Source: Hordeum vulgare subsp. vulgare | Lineage: Eukaryota; Streptophyta; Magnoliopsida; Poales; Poaceae | Length of the DNA: 64,000 nt | Assembly: GCF_904849725.1 (NCBI RefSeq) | Contig: NC_058521.1 | Location: 99,124,244-99,188,243 of the forward strand | Reading direction: 5' to 3' | Shown: positions 43,873 through 54,755 of the stretch, one piece after another | Layout: each line of letters begins with the position of its first letter | Position numbering within the stretch: position 1 is the first letter of the stretch | Notes under the pieces: model-generated | Told to the model about the DNA's origin: nothing | What the model saw: only the letters and a program-made list of their open reading frames with translations | The model's database searches: none | Program-made: the position numbers and the translations under genes

Positions 43873-44431
43873 TGTCGTGGGTATAAGTCTGACAGTAGAT
43901 GTGTAGGGTACGAAAGGATGGGCAGAGCCTTAGCTACGGCGAGGTTGTATGAGTTCAGGCCCCTCTGCGGTGGAGGTAATTGCCCTACATCTCAGTGCTC
44001 TGGTAGCTTGTTGTCGAGTGGAATATAGAATACAGTGAATTGCTAACCCCCGCACCAGTGGGGGAGGGTGGCTTATATAGAGTGCGCTGCCCTCCACAAC
44101 GGTTCGGTGCATAGGGGTGGAGTAGTGGCGAATAAATACGTACGTTACAGGTAACGTACGTCTTAAATGCTAATAAAGGCGCATGGAAACTTATGACCGT
44201 TTCCCTCCTTGGGGGAGGTACGATGCATAGAGTGGAATCTAGTCGGTTAGTTTGATATACTCCGAATGCTAGTCTCCGACTGGATGGTCGAGGATCGGTT
44301 ACCGTCTGGATGATGGGAAGTCCTTAGTTCAGTCAGAACTGACTAAGGGCCTTGTCCCTTATGAGGGGTAGTACTTGGGTAGGACCCACAGGGCAGGCCT
44401 ATGACCCTACCCTAGGACTATAACCCCATCA
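43873..44431 (-). repeat. Tat/Retand 5' LTR (559 bp)
   Basis: Partner of 31478-32044. On the minus strand it starts TGATGGGGTTATAGTCC and ends CCCACGACA. A TATA box (CTATATAAGCC) lies at about 44080-44070, followed by the likely start region and the GTGCGGGGGTTAGC words. Confidence 0.9.
44070..44080 (-). promoter_or_regulatory. TATA box of the Tat/Retand 5' LTR
   Basis: CTATATAAGCC on the minus strand, about 350 bp into the LTR, is the clearest core promoter for gag-pol transcription. The same word is conserved in the 3' LTR at 31677-31685. Confidence 0.55.
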
Positions 44432-44436
44432 GTAGG

Positions 44437-45218
44437 CATAGAAAAATAATAATCAAGTGTATCATCATCGAGAGTACTTTTGTATTCATTCTCAACAATG
44501 ATAGGAACAACATTATTTGAGAAGGATGACTTTTTACCTTTACCTTTTCTTATCTTCTTCTTCTTTACCACATTTTGTGTGGGTTTAAGAAATATTTTCG
44601 AGCTTATTATTGAAGATATTGGTTCGTTGGAAAGCTCCTCCTTGCAATCTGACTCATTACGAGAAACAATAGGAGGGTAGTGGTAGACCGTTACCCTTTC
44701 ATTAGTCTTCACACCCCAAAAATAAACAAACTTCATTATAGAGTTCATGGAGATCAAATTATCACAATATTTGGAAGCAGCTTGATAATGAGAATGCATG
44801 CGTTGGAAATACACATGACCAACCCTATTGCAAAGTTCACAGGTAACAGGATGAATAGAGCGTAATCTTGTGGCCAATTCATTTATCACTTTAAGCCACC
44901 AATTAGTTTGATCTTGTTTATGCTTCTTACAAAATCTGTCATCCCTATATGACATGTCTTTACAAATTTTATTCACTCCACAAAAAATTGACATGCTTAT
45001 AGGAAATCTTTTTTATCATGACTAGTGCAGTCAGCATTAGCATCATGGATATTCAAAGAATTCATACTAACAATATTAATATCGTACTCATCATTCAAGG
45101 AATTCATGTTAAGCATTTTTATAAATTTTTGCTCTAACAACTGATTACAATTTTTCGAACCATCATTTTCACGAAAGACACTAAAAACGCAAAGCAATTG
45201 AGGCAACCTAAATTCCAT
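44437..45218 (-). pseudogene. Element D uncharacterised ORF, 5' part
   Basis: The likely start is MEFRLPQLLCVFSVFREN (45218), about 125 bp inside the 5' LTR; element E has the matching start at 54507. After a stop/frame change near 44997 it continues as MSIFCGVNKICKDMSYRDDR, a lysine-rich stretch, then a zinc-knuckle-like CELCNRVGHVYFQ with a further His/Cys-bearing segment (HSHYQAASKYC). A basic KKKKIRKGKGKKS run and the acidic DDDTLDYYFSMP follow. The Tat/Retand element then interrupts it at the GTAGG duplication. The Cys/His motif and basic run suggest nucleic-acid binding, which is inference only. I know no name for this protein. Confidence 0.5.
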
Positions 45219-45342
45219 TTTGTTTAGTTTTCTTATATAAAACCAAACTAGTGAAAACCAAGAAACTAAAAGATTTAGTTGCAAGATCTAGATATATACC
45301 TTAAAGCACTCATCTCCCCGACAACGGCGCTTGAAAAGAGCT

Positions 45343-46971
45343 TGATGTCTACTACGCAACTTTATTACTGTAGACGTTGTTGGGCCTCCAAGTGCAGAGT
45401 TTTATAGGACAACAACAAATTTCCCTCAAGTGAATGACCTAAGGTTTATCAATCCGTGGGAGGTTTAGGATGAAGATGGTCTCTCTCAACCAACCCTGCA
45501 ATCAAATACAAGAAATCTCTTGTGTACCCAACACACCCAATACAATGGCAAATTGTATAGGTGCATTAGTTCGGCGAAGAGATGGTGATACAAGTGTAGT
45601 ATGGATAGTAGAAATATAATTTTATAATCTGAATAAATAAAACATCAAGGTATCAAGTAATAAACAACGAGCAAAACGTTAAATAAATGCTTGGAAATAA
45701 GGCCTAGGGTTCATACTTTCACTAATGCAATCTCTCAACAATACTATCATAGTAGAATCATATGAATATCCCTCAACGTGCAAACAAGATCACTCCAAAT
45801 TTACTATTAGCCGAGAACATAAGAAGTTGTTGTAGGGAGCAAAGCACCTCAAAGTTACCCTTTCCAATCGATCTATTGGGCTATTCCTATAGGTGTCACA
45901 AACATCCTGGAGTTTGCTTTAAAATAACAACGATGATACATATCAATCGACCCTAATGTCACATAGATAATCCAATGTCACCAATAGTATCCGTGGATTA
46001 ATTATTCGACATGCATCAAACAATTTCAGATTCATCATATTCGATCCAACACAATGAACTTCATAGAGTACCCCAACATTTCTATGTGAGAAAATAGGAT
46101 GGAAACATGCAGTCAACCCCTATGCATAGATCCCCAAGGTTACAGGAATCCGCAAGTTGACGCCATAACATATATCTGGTGAATGAATAGAATACCACAT
46201 TTTCACCATGGGTATCCACATGAAAGGCATACATCAAGTGTTCTCAAACCCAAAATATTCAATCCAACACAACAGATCTCAAAGGGAAAGATTCAATTCA
46301 TCACAACAAGATTGCAAGGGAAGAACACCACACGATATCCAACTATATTAACAAAGCTTGCGATACATCAAGATCGTGCCATTTCAAGAACACGAGAGAG
46401 AGAGAGAGATTAAACACATAGCTAATGGTACATACCCTCAGCCCCGAGGGTTAACACTCCTCCTTGTAATGGCCTCCGCCGGGATGATGAAGATGGACAT
46501 AGAAGATGATTTCCCCCTCCGGCAGGGTACTGGAAAGGCTCCATATGTGTTTTTATTTGATATGGAGAGTTGCTGCGACGGAGCGAAGAGTCTAGGTTAA
46601 CTTTCAGGGGGTTTTGGATTTATAGGAATTCTTAGCGTTTGAATCATGTCAATCGGAGCCATGTGGGCAGCACAAGCTAGCATGGCATGTCCCGTTGGCT
46701 TGTGGCCCAAAGGTAGCTTCCCTAAGGTGGTTCTTCGCTCTGATATTTCTTATTTTCTTTAGAAAAAATCATAAAAAGTTTTGGGTGATTCCGAGAAATT
46801 TTATTTTCTGCACACACAAAAAAACCATAATAATTCTGCTGAAAACAACGTCATTCCAGGTTAGTTCAAATAAATTATATCAAGTGCATTAAAACCATAT
46901 AAAAGTATTTTAAACATAGACAAATATGGCATGCATACTTCATAAATTATTGATACATTGGAAACATATCA
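45343..46971 (-). repeat. Element D 5' LTR (about 1629 bp) with adjacent PBS
   Basis: On the minus strand it starts TGATATGTTTCCAATGTATC (46971) and ends GTAGTAGACATCA (45343). Ten bases inside lies AAGCGCCGTTGTCGGGGAG (45332-45314), a decayed form of the Asp-tRNA-type site TGGCGCCGTTGCCGGGGA used by Athila-like elements. It aligns along its length with the E LTR at 48949-50534. Frames inside are not genes. Confidence 0.75.
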
Positions 46972-46975
46972 CCGG

Positions 46976-47734
46976 TTAGTAGCTCGTATCCCATTTTACC
47001 AAGAAGCTTGTGAAGATAGAGTCGGTTCGTGGCATGACAAGTTGTTTCCACCGCTTCCCCCCAAAGGTGTCTTGGAGTTTTGTACTCATCGAACATCGTT
47101 CTTGACATGTCTTTGAGAGTCTGATTTTTCCTCTAAACAACTCCATGTTGTTGAGGAGTGTACTTAGCTTAAAACTGATGTGAGATTTGATCTTTGTTAA
47201 GAAAGGTATCCACATTAGTGTTCTTGAACTCCGATTCATTATCACTCTAAACTTTCTTGATCTTCTCATCAAATTGGTTTTGGGCCTTTCAGGAAAAGTT
47301 CTTGAAGATCTTTCACACCTACGACTTGTGATCAAGAAATAATACACATGTAAATCTAGAAAACTCATCAACTATAACTAGACCAAAAGAATTTCCACCG
47401 AGGCTCTTGTAAGCATTGGTACCAAAGAGATCCATGTGATGCAGCTCGAGTGGTCTTCTACTAGTCATGATATTCTTTATGGGGCGACTTCCTCCAACTT
47501 GTTTTCCTGCTTGACATGCACTAAAAGTCTATATTTATCAAAGATAACATCTTTAACACTAAGTATGTGATCACCTTTAATGAGTTTGTCTAGATTACGT
47601 ATACCAACATGTCCTAGTCTTCTATGCCATAACCAACCTTTAGAAGATTTTGCAATAAGACAAGTATGAGGTTGGGCTCTCTTAGTGAAATCAACATTGT
47701 ATAGATCACCTCTATGAAAATCGCTAAATACCAT
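46976..47734 (-). pseudogene. Copia GAG-pre-integrase and integrase core, degenerate
   Basis: The minus frame from 47734 gives the pre-integrase zinc-binding region (SKGWLWHRRLGHVGIRNLDK ... VHVKQENKLEE), where the expected second cysteine of the HHCC motif reads differently. The core follows in other frames: LHHMDLFGTNAYKSLGGNSF, LVIVDEFSRFTCV (first core Asp) and then a run of frameshifts through 47371-46976. The downstream end reads MGYELLTG, where element D is inserted. At least two frameshifts and several stops; not functional. Confidence 0.7.
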
Positions 47735-47746
47735 GTTATGATTGTC

Positions 47747-48060
47747 TCATTGAAACACTTGGCAATCTACTTTGGTAAATAGCACATTGAAACCGAAGTA
47801 AGCAAGTTTAGATACAGAAAGAATATTATAGCCAAGAGATTCAACGAGCATGACATTTTGGATAGAACTATCATGAGATATGGCCACCTTAGTAGGTCCA
47901 AGTACCTTACGCTTGGAGTTATCTACAAAATTTACGTACCTTCGTGGTCCATTGTTCCGTGTGATCTCATGAAACATGTCATTATTTCCGATCATGTGAC
48001 TGGTGCATCCACTATCGAGAATCCATTCCTTTCCTCTGGGCATATAGTCCTTGAAGTTTT
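47747..48060 (-). pseudogene. Copia aspartic protease
   Basis: WILDSGCTSHMIGNNDMF carries the copia DSGC/T active site (about 48023-47970). It is followed by KRKVLGPTKVAISHDSSIQN and NILSVSKLAYFGFNVLFTK, the usual copia protease end. The catalytic Asp is present. A TGA/TAA-rich stretch after CQVFQ separates it from the integrase frame. Confidence 0.75.
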
Positions 48061-48187
48061 ACATGAGACTTAGTTTTTCACTGTCTTCTCAAATTCAATG
48101 TTGAACTCCTCATCTTCATCATAGTAGCCATGTTCCTCATTGTTATCCTCAAAAGGACAGTCCTTGTCACAAAGATCAAGTGAGTCA

Positions 48188-48706
48188 TTAGAATTGTGAC
48201 CATGATTTTTTTAAATTATGAATGTGAATGGCTTCAATAATGATATTATTGATAGTTAAGACATCTTGTTTAGCACTCATGAGGTTACGAAGCTCAAATA
48301 AATAATCCTCAAAGTTCGGATCACTAGGCTTCATTTTGTGAAAGGTAATAGTTTGATGGAGAATAAGATCAAGATTTTTCAAGGAATAGTTTGGATATCT
48401 CTTCTCCAAATCCTTCCACAAGGTGTAGGAACACTCAAAGTTCTCATACAATCAAATCACAATTTTGGGTAATCCTCTAATGATAAGACCGGCGGTTCTA
48501 AGATTATGAAGCATGTCAATTTCTTCCTCATGAGTATGATGTAAGGGATCAATGGGAAGACCATAGGGACTATCAACATACTTGCTTAAATCAAATTCAT
48601 CAAATATTTTAATCATTTTGTCTTTCCATTGACTATAGTACTCCCATTGAAAATAGGCACATCCCTCGTCCTCCAATGGTGATAAAATAGAAGACATGGT
48701 GACCAA
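48188..48706 (-). pseudogene. Copia gag (N-terminal two thirds)
   Basis: Starts MVTMSSILSPLEDEGCAYF close to the PBS. The copia gag core follows (YSQWKDKMIKIFDEFDLSKY, HEEEIDMLHNLRTAGLIIRG), then one in-frame stop at about 48452, then ECSYTLWKDLEKRYPNYSLK and KPSDPNFEDYLFELRNLMSA in the same frame. No CCHC knuckle is readable in the degraded stretch 48187-48061. The wording matches Sirevirus-type gag. Confidence 0.75.
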
Positions 48707-48707
48707 A

Positions 48708-48948
48708 GCTCTAATATTAATTGTGGGATAGAGAAGTGGTGTCTAGAGGGGGGGTGAATAGACACTTAACAAGATATATGAGAAATTTTTAGTTGTCTTA
48801 AAAATTAGGCAGATTTTGCACAAGTTAAGTAGTATCCAAAGTCCCTACACATGCATATCTAGAGGGTTGAGCAGCATAAGGTAAATATTATGCATTTTCA
48901 AGAAACATAAAAGGATGGTAGAGTAGGAAGATCAAACGTAAAGAAGAC
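48708..48948 (-). repeat. Copia 5' LTR end (48722-48948) and decayed PBS (48708-48720)
   Basis: On the minus strand the LTR closes with a pyrimidine stretch then CTCTAGACACCACTTC and CTATCCCACA. One base on is TTAATATTAGAGC, which differs from the initiator-Met site TTGGTATCAGAGC only by two G-to-A and one C-to-T change. Confidence 0.7.
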
Positions 48949-50534
48949 TAATGTCTACTACACAACTTTATTCTTGTAGCCTATGTTGGGCCTCCAAGAG
49001 CAGAGTTTTGTAGGGCAGTAGCAATTTTCCCTCAAGTGGATGACCTAAGGTTTATCAATCCGTGGGAGGTGTAGGATGAAGATGGTCTCTCTCAAACAAC
49101 CCTGCAAGAAAATACAAAAAATCTATTGTGTCCCCAACACACCCAGTACAATGGAAAATTGTATAGGTGCACTAGTTCGGCGAAGACATGGTGATACAAG
49201 TGTAGTATGGATAGTATATATAGGTTTTTGTAATCTGAAAATATAAAAACAGCAAGGTAGCAAGTGGAAAACAACGAGCAAAACATTTTACAAATGCTTG
49301 GTAATAAGGCATAGGGTTCATACTTTCACTAGTGGAATCGCTCAAAAATGCTAACATAGTAGAATCATATGATCATCCCTCAACGTGCAACAAAGAATCA
49401 CTCAGAAGTTCCTATCTAGGAGAGGACAATAAGATGAAATTGGTGTAGCTGGTAGAACCACCTCAAAGTTATTCTTTCTGATCAATCTTTTGAGCTATTC
49501 CTATAAGTTTCACAAACAGCCCTAGAGCTCGTACAAGAATAACACCCATGATACATATCAATCAACCCAAATGTCACCTAGATACTCCAATGTCACCTCA
49601 AGTATCCCTAGGTAAATTATGCGACATGCATCTAAAAATTTCAGATCTATCATATTCAATCCAACACAAAGAACTTCAAGGAGCACTCCAAGATTTCTAT
49701 CGGAGAACATAGTACGAAAACGTGCAATCAACCCTTATGCATTAATCCCCAAGGTCATCAGAATCCGCAAGTTGGTGCCATAATATATATCTAGTGAATC
49801 ACTTGAATACCCTAATGTCACTACAGGTATCCGCATGCCAGACATACATCAAGTGTTCTCAAGACAAAATATTCAATCCAACATAACGTGATATTAAAGG
49901 GAAAGATTCAATTCATCACACCAAGGTAGAAAGAGAATAACATCATATGATCCAACTAGATTAACAAGGCACGTGATACATCAAGATTGTTCCATCTCAA
50001 GAACACAAGAGAGAGAGTGAGATTGAACACATAGCTACTGGTGCATACCCTCAGCCCCGAGGGGAACTACTCCCTGCTCGTCATGGCCTCTGCCGGGATG
50101 ATGAAGATAGCCTCCCAAGATGATTTCCCCTCTCCTGCACGGTACTGGAAAGGGTCCATATGGGTTATTTGTTGATACAAAGAGTTGCGGCGGTGGAGCG
50201 GAATTTCTCTCTATATTTCTGGGGGTTGTGGTACATATAGGATTTTCAACGTTGGAATCATGTCAAACGGAGCCACGTGGATCCCCTCCAATGGTTATTT
50301 GCTCCAATATTTCTTATTTCCTCCAGAAAAATATAAAAAAGTTTCGGGTGATTCTGAGAACTTTCATTTTGTGCACAAAAACAACACCATGGTAATTCTG
50401 CTGAAAGTAGTGTCAGTTCGGGTTAGTTCTATGTAGATCATATAAAGTGCATCAAAACCATATAAAAGTATTGTAAACATGTACAAATATGGCATGAATA
50501 CTTCATAAATTATAGATACATTGGAGACGTAGCA
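48949..50534 (-). repeat. Element E 3' LTR (about 1586 bp)
   Basis: On the minus strand it starts TGCTACGTCTCCAATGTATC, preceded by the PPT-like AAGCTTGGGGATGC, and ends TAGTAGACATTA, where the final CA has become TA. It aligns with the D LTR. Contained frames are not genes. Confidence 0.7.
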
Positions 50535-53500
50535 GCATCCCCAAGCTTAGTTCCTACTCGTCCTCTAGTAGGTAAATGATAGAAGAAATAATTTATGAAG
50601 TGTGAATGCTAGCATAGTTTATAAGGTTGATCAATGATAATTCCAATCACTTTTTCTATCATCATAACTAGCAACTTTTTCATAAAAATAATCATGGTTG
50701 AGTAGCAATCAATTCACATGTCATGGTTCAAACAATGCATTCTCTTGAAACTCAACATCATATGTTCTTAGTCATCAAAAAATTTCAATACATCATCAAC
50801 TCTAAGTAAGAGCTCCACATATAGTCTTATATGATTGCTAATATTCAAGGCATATTTGTAGAGCAAACAACACCCATCGAACACAGATAAAGATACAGGC
50901 TTATTGTTTTGCCTCCCAACATATTTATCATAAAGATAATTGTCAACAGTAATGAGTCATGATCAAATATATTTGAGTTGATATATATTTTTGTATCTTT
51001 CCCCACAACATGGTGCTTCCAACTAATATACCAAGGTTGGAATAATAAGTTGACTCAACATGAAAAATAATTAACATGAAAGTAAATAGATTATTCCTTT
51101 GCAGAGGGAAGTAGGGATTTGCAGAGGTGCCACAGCTCATTGTTTTGAAAATAGAGATGAATATGTAATTTTGGGTGGTGTTACTTTTCTGTCAACATCA
51201 CAACAAAGTTTTCAATATATTCCATGCTAATCACATTATTGGCGGTTCCCAAACATAATTGAAAATTTACTCCCGCTCAACCATTCAATCACATTCCATG
51301 GCTAGCCGTATCCATGGGTGCCCTCCAAACAATCTACTTTCTAGGGGATGTTCTTATTCATTTATTTTTGTATTATGCAAGATTAGCCATCCTTTTTACC
51401 TGCCTCTCTCTTGCAATAACAAGTGAATAAACACTCATTTTGAGAATAACTCACTTAGCATGGAAGAACAATGACCGCCCCGTCACTCCATTAGCGGTAC
51501 GGGCACACAGAATTGATGTTTGTTTGAAAGTTTAGAGGTGGTACATGCAAATTCACTTGGAATGACAGTGAAATACCATATACAGGTAGGCATGGTGGAC
51601 TCTCATGGAAGAAACTTGGCCCAAGGATTTGGATGCACAAGTAGTCTCTCTACTTAGTACAGAGTTTTGGCTAGCAAAAGGATATAAACAAGCACCACAT
51701 CTTCGAGCATCCATAACAATATTACTTCTATGCAAATATACCCAAACATAACCATTACATTGTATTCCTTGTCCAACTTCAACAATTTGATCAAGTTTAA
51801 AAATAATTGATGGGTATTCGAAATCATCTGATATGTCCAAGATAATATATTTGTATGTGAAAGATCTCTTTCTTATACTGATCATTCATGAATTGCTCAT
51901 ATGACCAATACAATGATTGTCAAACTTCAATAGATTTTACTTTCTAAATCAAATGTGAAACTACTAAAATACATAAAGCACGTTGATAATTTCATATTTA
52001 TGATATTTCATTCATTCACAATTTACTCTTAGGATATAAGTGAAGCACAAGAGTTAACATCAAACTACTATCAAAAGATATAAGTGAAGATCAATGAGTA
52101 GGCAAACAATTAAGTAGCTATGTGAAGACTCTCTCTCAATAAAGGTTTTTAGAACTAAGTATTTCATTCAAAAAACAAAGAAAACAAAATTACACTCCAA
52201 GAATAGTACACATCATCTGGACAAATAAAAATTTAGACCCAACATAGGCTAACCGATATTTCTTGACGATGAGTGGTGGGATGCATAGCATCCCCAAGTT
52301 TAGATGCTTGAGACTTATTGTAATATTTACTTGGGGTTCCTTGGGCATACCCAAGCTTGAGCTTTTGTATATCTTTCAATCCTCTCATATCCCGGTTTCA
52401 CCTAAGTCTCAAAAACATTATGCACAAAAACTCAAAAAGAACTCGTGAGATAGGTTAATACACATAGGAAAAAAATCAACACTTCATATACTGCCAAGAC
52501 AAGTTGCATAATAATTTTTGAACATTAGTTAATTAATTTTATCATTTACAAAATTTATATCCACTAATATAAGCCATAAAAACTCTAGGATAAGTAGATA
52601 ACAAAACAGTGACAACAATCTGTCTAAATAGGACAGTCCGTAGCAATTAATTTAAAAAGTGTACTTCTGTGTCTCAAAACATTTGGAACATTTAGGACAT
52701 GATAAATAATTTGAGTGAAAGCACTACGTGAAAATTTCAGAAAACTTACACATTCCAGTAAATCTGATAACTCAAATACTACATCAAATGTTTCTGTTTT
52801 TGTACAACACACATCGCACATGCAATTTAAGCATGCTAAATGCAATTCTTGGAACATTTTATTCAAAAAGAATATTATAAAGAACATATAAAATAGGAAA
52901 ACAAAATAAAATGATGCTCCAAGTGAAACACATATCATGTGATGAATAAAAATATAGTTCCAAGTAAGATATACCGATAATGTTGGACACGTAAGAGGGG
53001 ATGCGTTTTGGGGCATCCCTAAGCTTGGACGCTTGAGTCTTCCTTGGATATTACCTTGGGGTGCCTTGGTAATACCCAAGATTAGGTTCTTTCTGCTCCT
53101 TTTTCACCTCATATCGGTATCTCACCTAAAACATGAAAACTTCAATCACACAAAACTTAATGGAACTTCGTGAGATGTGTTAGTGTAATAAAGATAGATC
53201 ATTCACTTAGGTACTGTCATGACAAGATTCATAATTGTTCTGACATGATACCTAGTTTATTCGATCATTCCCATAATTTATATCACTCAATATAAGCTAT
53301 GGAAACAATAAAATAAGGAAACTATGCACGCAAAATAGAATCTGTTAAAAACATAACAGTCTGTGAAGATCTCAATGAACACCATACTTCCCTTACTCTA
53401 AAGATTCTGCATAATTAGGAAAACAAATATAATTCTATAAAATTTCAAAAAGTTTAGAATTTTTGACGCTCCGATAATAGCAAAGAAATTCTGCACTCGG

Positions 53501-53731
53501 CGTAAAAGTTTCTGATTTTGCACAGAATCAAACAAGCAAGTATACACTCTATCCCAAAGGATTTACTTGCCACTTTATTGAAATAATTGACAAGAAAACA
53601 TGATTAAAACAATATATTAATCATGTTAACACATAAAAACAGAAAGGTTAAATATTGGGTTGTCTCCCAGCAAGCTCTTTTCTTTAATGCCTTTTAGCTA
53701 GGCATGATGATTTCAATGATGTTCACATAAA
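50535..53731 (-). other. Element E, non-coding 3' region
   Basis: Colinear with 27290-30430 of element D. Contains PPT-like GCATCCC(C/T)AAGCTT words near 52290 and 53010, and ATATAAGTGAAG words homologous, in reverse, to the 41-bp repeats of element F. No protein-coding signal shared with D is seen. Confidence 0.6.
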
Positions 53732-54507
53732 AGTAATCAATTGAAACACAATGGGAGCATCATGGAGCATATGAAAAATACATTTAAGTCTAACACACTT
53801 CCTATGCATAGGCATTTTGTGATCAAACAACTTATGGGAGCAAGAATCAACTAGCATAGGAATGGAAAACAAGCATGACTTCAAAACTTTGAACACATAG
53901 ATAGGAAACTTGATATTATTGCAATTCCTACAAGCATATGTTCCTCCCTCATAATAATTTTCAGTAGCATCATGACGAATTCAACAATACAAAGTATCAC
54001 ATGAATCATTCTTTTCATGCTACACCAGCATAGAATTTTTATTAATACCCACAAAAGCAAAATTCTTATCATTCATAGTAGTGGGAGCAAACTTAACAAA
54101 ATAACTATCATGAGATACTTGATTTATATAATCCATGTGAAAATTAAAATCATGATCAAAATTTTCATGGTTATCCTTATTCCTTATAGCATAAATTTCA
54201 GCACAATAATCATCATAGATAGGAGGCACGATTTCATCTTAATAAATATGCTCATCAAAACTTGGGGGGACTAAAAATAGCATCTTCATTAAACATAGCA
54301 TCCCCAAGCTTGTGGCTTTGCATATCATTAGCATCACGGAAATTCAGAGAATTCATACCAACAATATTTCTAGCATGCTCATCATTTAAGGATTTCATAT
54401 TAATAATTTTCATAATTCTTCCTCTATCAATTCAGCACAATTTTCTAAACCATCATTTTCACGAAAGATATTATAGAGACGGAGCAAATGAGGCAACCTA
54501 AACTCCA
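53732..54507 (-). pseudogene. Element E copy of the D-type ORF, internally deleted
   Basis: Starts MEFRLPHLLRLYNIF at 54507 like D. It then passes through HDANDMQ-like wording and MPPIYDDYCAEIYAIRNKDN, NFHMDYINQVSHDSYFVKFA, YACRNCNN-like wording and the end region around MHRK, with TGA at 53732-53734. Compared with D the central Cys/His and lysine-rich part is missing. Several frame changes break it. Retention of the same start, acidic middle and end in two diverged elements supports a once-functional protein. Confidence 0.5.
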
Positions 54508-54606
54508 TTTTTTTGTAGTTTTATTTTATAAAAATAAACTAGTGAAAAAAAATAAACTAAATGAGTTAATTGCAATATATAAAGATATAGCTTCAAGCAT
54601 TCAACT

Positions 54607-54755
54607 CCCCGGAAACAATGCCAAAAAAGAGCTTGATGTCAACTACACAACTTTATTCTTGTAGACTACGTTGGGCCTCCAAGCGCATAGTTTTGTAGGA
54701 AAGTAGCAATTTTCCGTCAAATGGATGACCTAAGGTTTATATATCCATGGGAGGT
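54607..54755 (-). repeat. Element E 5' LTR, 3' terminal piece, with decayed PBS
   Basis: LTR end at 54634 (GTAGTTGACATCA on the minus strand). Inside it TTGGCATTGTTTCCGGGG (54625-54608) is an altered Asp-tRNA-type primer site. The LTR is cut at 54755 by element F and resumes at 62881. Confidence 0.7.

Larger units (their letters stand above)
31478..44431 (-). mobile_element. Tat/Retand-type gypsy retrotransposon, complete (12954 bp), TSD GTAGG
   Basis: LTRs at 31478-32044 and 43873-44431 have TG...CA ends and are flanked by GTAGG at 31473-31477 and 44432-44436. Order on the minus strand: 5' LTR, PBS, gag-pol in one frame, a tandem repeat, an antisense multi-exon gene, polypurine-rich stretch, 3' LTR. 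A second RNase H domain after the first and the antisense gene are features of the Tat lineage. The LTRs differ at about 15 substitutions plus a G-run length change, which suggests a fairly recent insertion (order of a million years if the usual grass rate is applied). Inserted into the ORF of element D. Confidence 0.9.
27290..46971 (-). mobile_element. Athila-like non-autonomous element D, interrupted by the Tat/Retand element
   Basis: Read on the minus strand: 5' LTR (46971-45343), primer-binding site, an uncharacterised ORF (from 45218), then a 13-kb nested element (44431-31478), the remainder of the ORF, and a long non-coding 3' region to 27290. Its 3' LTR and last bases are missing. On the right it lies inside a copia integrase gene at CCGGT (46972-46976). 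It has no gag-, RT- or integrase-like sequence. Sequence and order match element E. Confidence 0.7.
46972..48948 (-). mobile_element. Copia element (Sirevirus-like), 5' part: LTR end, PBS, gag, protease, integrase
   Basis: Read on the minus strand, an LTR end (48948-48722) is followed by a decayed primer-binding site, gag, protease and integrase; RT and RNase H are missing. Element E cut it in the LTR at 48948/48949 and element D in the integrase gene at 46971/46972. What lay beyond D's left end is not identifiable here. Confidence 0.75.
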
